Positions 61,534 to 64,000 of a stretch of DNA of 64,000 bases are shown here, piece by piece. Origin of the DNA: Hyphomonas sp. CY54-11-8 (GTDB taxonomy: Bacteria > Pseudomonadota > Alphaproteobacteria > Caulobacterales > Hyphomonadaceae); NCBI RefSeq assembly GCF_000682735.1, contig NZ_AWFD01000038.1:62001-126000 (forward strand), written 5' to 3'. The number at the start of each line of letters is the position of its first letter. The first letter of the stretch is position 1. The position numbers and the translations under genes are program-made. The notes under the pieces were generated by a model. It searched no databases. It was given only the letters and a program-made list of their open reading frames with translations, and had not been told where the DNA came from.

Positions 61534-62475
61534 TTAGTGCTCGATCTTCCGCCAGATCTGCTTGTAGGAGAACCACAACAGGACAGCGAGGATCAGCAGG
61601 TAAGCCATGACTGCGAGGCCCAGCGACTTGCGGTGTTCCTGCTTCGGCTCACCAGCCCAGGCAAGGAACTGAGCGACGTCATAAGCCATCTGCTCAACCG
61701 TTGCCTCTGTGCCGTCGGTGTATTCGACGCGGCCTTCAAGCAGCTGCGGCGGCATGGCCAGGAACCCACCTTTCGGTGCGTGGCGCGGGTCGCCTTCATA
61801 GTTCGGCGTCGTGTCACCGGCCATGTACGGGTTGTAGTACTGGCCCGGATTGATCTTCAGGAAGCCTTCACTGTGTTCGCCGCCATGACCGCCGACTTTC
61901 GACATGTCGAGATAGTTGGCCGTCTCGCCATCGACTTCCCGCTTCACGAACGCGTCGTCATGCGGATAGCCCGACAGGAGGTGGAAGACATAGCTGGCCC
62001 CGCCATGGCGGGCCTTGGTGATGACCGACAGATCGGGCGGAGCTGCACCACCATTGGCAGCGCGGGCCGCTTCCACGTTTGGATACGGGCTACGGAACGT
62101 GTCAGCAGGCGTTGCCGGACGGTAATCGAATTCGCCGATGTCGTTCGGCGTCGGGCTGAGAATTTCATTCTCGGCAGCCAATGCCTTCACAAACGGATTG
62201 TCATTCGGGTTCGGATAGGCCGGGTCGTAGAACGGGCCGCCCGGTTCGCCGAGGTTCCGGTAGCTCATCAGTTTCATCGAGTGACACGATGAGCATACCT
62301 GATGATACACCTGATATCCGCGCTGCAGCGATGCCTGGTCGAACTGGCCCGTCGGGCCTTCGAACGGCCAGCCACCTTCCGGCGGGTGCGGGTGTTCGGC
62401 GCCGCCTGCAGCGTGGGCCGCAGCGGTGAAGATGAGTCCGGCCAGGCCGGCAGTGAGGAGTCGAAGCGCTTTCAT
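61534..62475 (-). CDS. petC: cytochrome c1 of the bc1 complex
   Basis: A 313-residue membrane-anchored c-type cytochrome. A signal peptide (1-22) precedes the heme site CSSCH (Cys61, Cys64, His65); the expected axial Met occurs in the later FLAMPPQL segment, near residue 235. A C-terminal anchor helix (AVMAYLLILAVLLWFSYKQIW) holds it to the inner membrane with the heme domain in the periplasm. It passes electrons from the Rieske protein to soluble cytochromes. The gene follows cytochrome b after 15 bases and ends the petABC operon. Confidence 0.95.
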   Translation of the reverse strand: MKALRLLTAGLAGLIFTAAAHAAGGAEHPHPPEGGWPFEGPTGQFDQASLQRGYQVYHQVCSSCHSMKLMSYRNLGEPGGPFYDPAYPNPNDNPFVKALAAENEILSPTPNDIGEFDYRPATPADTFRSPYPNVEAARAANGGAAPPDLSVITKARHGGASYVFHLLSGYPHDDAFVKREVDGETANYLDMSKVGGHGGEHSEGFLKINPGQYYNPYMAGDTTPNYEGDPRHAPKGGFLAMPPQLLEGRVEYTDGTEATVEQMAYDVAQFLAWAGEPKQEHRKSLGLAVMAYLLILAVLLWFSYKQIWRKIEH

Positions 62476-62490
62476 GGTTCCTCTGGCTCC

Positions 62491-63951
62491 CTATTCCGCC
62501 GGAATGGCGGTTGCCGTCGACGCCTTGTGGCGTTTCAGGACCGACTTGTGGATGGATTCCGGAACTTCCTTCGGCTTCTCGGTCAGACCGATGAAGAAAA
62601 GGATCACGAAGTAGCCGAAGTAGCAGAAGGTCAGGATCAGCGAGAGATGCCGGAACTGGAAGGTCGGCGCCGGCACCGCGGAGAGCGATGGGTTCGAACC
62701 AGCCGGAAGTGTTTCCATGAAGCTCTTGGCGTCGTGGTAGGCTTCACCGCCGCCTTTGTATTCGCTGGTCACTTCCACCGCATTCTCGGTGTAGCTGACG
62801 ACCAGTTTCGGATCGCCCTGCAACGCCGGGATTACGGCGTCATCCGGGTTTGCCGCACCACACCAGCCGAGCAGCAGGCAGACCACGACAAAGCCGAAGA
62901 AGAACTGCTTGGCCACCGGACGGTAGCGCATGGACTTCACTTTAGACGTGTCGAGCCATGGCAGCAGGAACAGGACCGCGATCGCCGCGAACATGAAGAT
63001 CACGCCCAGCAGCTTGGCCGGGATCGGGCCGAGGTCGAAGGTGATGGCACGCAGGATTGCGTAGAATGGCAGCAGGTACCATTCCGGCACGATGTGCGAC
63101 GGCGTGACCAGCGGGTTGGCCTCAACATAGTTGTCGGCATGGCCCAGCACGTTCGGAGCGTAGAAGACGAACACCGCGAACATGAGGAGGAAGATGACGA
63201 TCGCGAAGGCGTCCTTCACCGTGTAGTACGGGTGGAACGGAACCGTTTCCTTCTCGACATCCTGAACTTCGACACCAGTTGGGTTGTTGTTGCCCGGAAC
63301 GTGCAGCGCCCAGACGTGCAGGATCACGACAGCCGCGATCATGAACGGCAGCAGATAGTGCAGCGAGAAGAAGCGCTGCAGGGTCTGGTTGCCGATGGAC
63401 GGGCCGCCCATCAGCCAGGTCTGGATGCTCTCACCGATCAGCGGGATCGCACCGAACAGGCCGGTGATCACGTTGGAACCGTGATAGGACATCTGGCCCC
63501 AGGGCAGCATGTAGCCGAGGAAGGCCGTGGCCATCATTAGCAGGTAGATCACACAGCCGAGGATCCAGAGCACTTCGCGCGGCGCTTTGTATGAACCATA
63601 ATAAAGCCCCCGGAACATGTGAATGTAGACCGCAAGGAAGAACATCGAGGCGCCATTGGCGTGGATGTAGCGAAGCAGCCAGCCATAAGGCACATCGCGC
63701 ATGATGCGCTCAACCGAAGCGAAGGCGCCATCGACGCTGGCTTCATAGTGCATGGCCAGAATCACACCGGTGATGATCTGGGTGGCAAGGCAGACCGCCA
63801 GGATGCCACCGAAGGTCCACCAGTAGTTCAGGTTCTTCGGGGTCGGAAAATTGATTGCCGTATCCTGGGCGAACCGGATGATTGGCAGGCGGGTATCCAG
63901 CCAGCGTGTGAACGCATTGGTCGGAGTGTAAGAGGATTCGTGTCCGCTCAT
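62491..63951 (-). CDS. petB: cytochrome b of the bc1 complex, with an enlarged periplasmic loop
   Basis: A 486-residue cytochrome b with eight helices. The N-terminal part includes heme-ligand helices ([18 protein letters not shown]) and the quinol-site [15 protein letters not shown]. Between helices 7 and 8 the chain has roughly 60 extra residues (~370-430, with [17 protein letters not shown]) where other cytochromes b have a short loop; by topology this loop is periplasmic. The tail after helix 8 is ~30 residues. The start at 63951 gives the normal [11 protein letters not shown]-terminus. It follows the Rieske gene closely. Confidence 0.95.
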   Translation of the reverse strand: MSGHESSYTPTNAFTRWLDTRLPIIRFAQDTAINFPTPKNLNYWWTFGGILAVCLATQIITGVILAMHYEASVDGAFASVERIMRDVPYGWLLRYIHANGASMFFLAVYIHMFRGLYYGSYKAPREVLWILGCVIYLLMMATAFLGYMLPWGQMSYHGSNVITGLFGAIPLIGESIQTWLMGGPSIGNQTLQRFFSLHYLLPFMIAAVVILHVWALHVPGNNNPTGVEVQDVEKETVPFHPYYTVKDAFAIVIFLLMFAVFVFYAPNVLGHADNYVEANPLVTPSHIVPEWYLLPFYAILRAITFDLGPIPAKLLGVIFMFAAIAVLFLLPWLDTSKVKSMRYRPVAKQFFFGFVVVCLLLGWCGAANPDDAVIPALQGDPKLVVSYTENAVEVTSEYKGGGEAYHDAKSFMETLPAGSNPSLSAVPAPTFQFRHLSLILTFCYFGYFVILFFIGLTEKPKEVPESIHKSVLKRHKASTATAIPAE

Positions 63952-63963
63952 GGGCTACCGTCC

Positions 63964-64000
63964 TTACAGCGAGATGTTGACCACGGTGTCCGAAACATAG
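63964..64000 (-). CDS. petA: Rieske iron-sulfur protein, C-terminal end (partial)
   Basis: The last 12 codons of a minus-strand frame (YVSDTVVNISL then TAA) precede the cytochrome b gene by 12 bases. This sequence fits the end of the ubiquinol-cytochrome c reductase Rieske subunit, which usually closes with a phrase such as PPYxFxSDT. The rest lies beyond the window edge, so identity rests on this tail and on the operon position. Confidence 0.75.
   Translation of the reverse strand, partial: YVSDTVVNISL

Noticed and set aside
1-64000. tRNA, rRNA, CRISPR, insertion sequence, prophage or integration site
   Set aside because: Gaps between genes were read for tRNA-like folds, repeats and transposase or integrase frames; none was seen.

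Overview
The window reads as ordinary chromosome of a GC-rich alphaproteobacterium, most likely of the Hyphomonadaceae (Hyphomonas-like). The placement is an inference from gene content: an APS-type CysH with DUF934 and DUF2849 partners, a 1575-residue NAD-glutamate dehydrogenase, an alpha-type RpoH, PhyR-family and TipN-like proteins, and a cytochrome bc1 operon. I see no rRNA, tRNA, CRISPR array, prophage, insertion sequence or integrase. Coding density is very high, many operon genes overlap by ATGA, and several convergent pairs overlap at their 3' ends.

Layout. 1-6.6 kb: two alpha/beta hydrolases, an acyltransferase, a lone receiver protein, a rhomboid protease, ZapE and an OxyR-like regulator. 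6.9-9.3 kb: carbonic anhydrase plus SulP transporter, closed by a strong terminator. 9.5-13 kb: rpoH, an unknown membrane protein, an RcnB-like protein and a SpoU methyltransferase. 13.1-19.4 kb: a sulfate-assimilation operon (cysG, DUF2849, GST, cysI, DUF934, cysH) with a divergent LysR gene. 19.4-24.5 kb: a TipN-like membrane coiled-coil protein, a possible 51-residue membrane peptide, an HPt protein, chorismate mutase, an unknown protein and YghU. 24.7-31.5 kb: sucCD and odhAB of the TCA cycle. 31.6-36.2 kb: PhoD-like phosphatase with an MFS protein, DUF2306 and DUF2141 genes, and a membrane LytTR regulator. 36.2-38 kb: yggT, DUF167, folD and an HNH gene. 38-47.6 kb: MFS, VOC, SDRs, a PhyR-like protein, PCD, a lipoprotein, a HAD phosphatase, mtgA, queG and GST. 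47.7-64 kb: M1 aminopeptidase lipoprotein, NAD-GDH, an AI-2E-type permease, a HerA-like ATPase, MTAP, a GNAT protein, cytochrome c1, cytochrome b and the last codons of the Rieske gene.

Functionally the window is dominated by central and respiratory metabolism (2-oxoglutarate to succinate, glutamate to 2-oxoglutarate, bc1 complex) and sulfite reduction. The most interesting departures from the expected are regulatory or structural: a PhyR-like protein whose receiver half has lost the phospho-acceptor site, an OxyR-like protein lacking both redox cysteines yet sitting beside an OxyR-box-like array, a cytochrome b with a roughly 60-residue extra periplasmic loop, a two-lipoyl OdhB, and a structured intergenic region near 55.4 kb that may encode a small RNA. 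No wholly new multi-gene system is evident.
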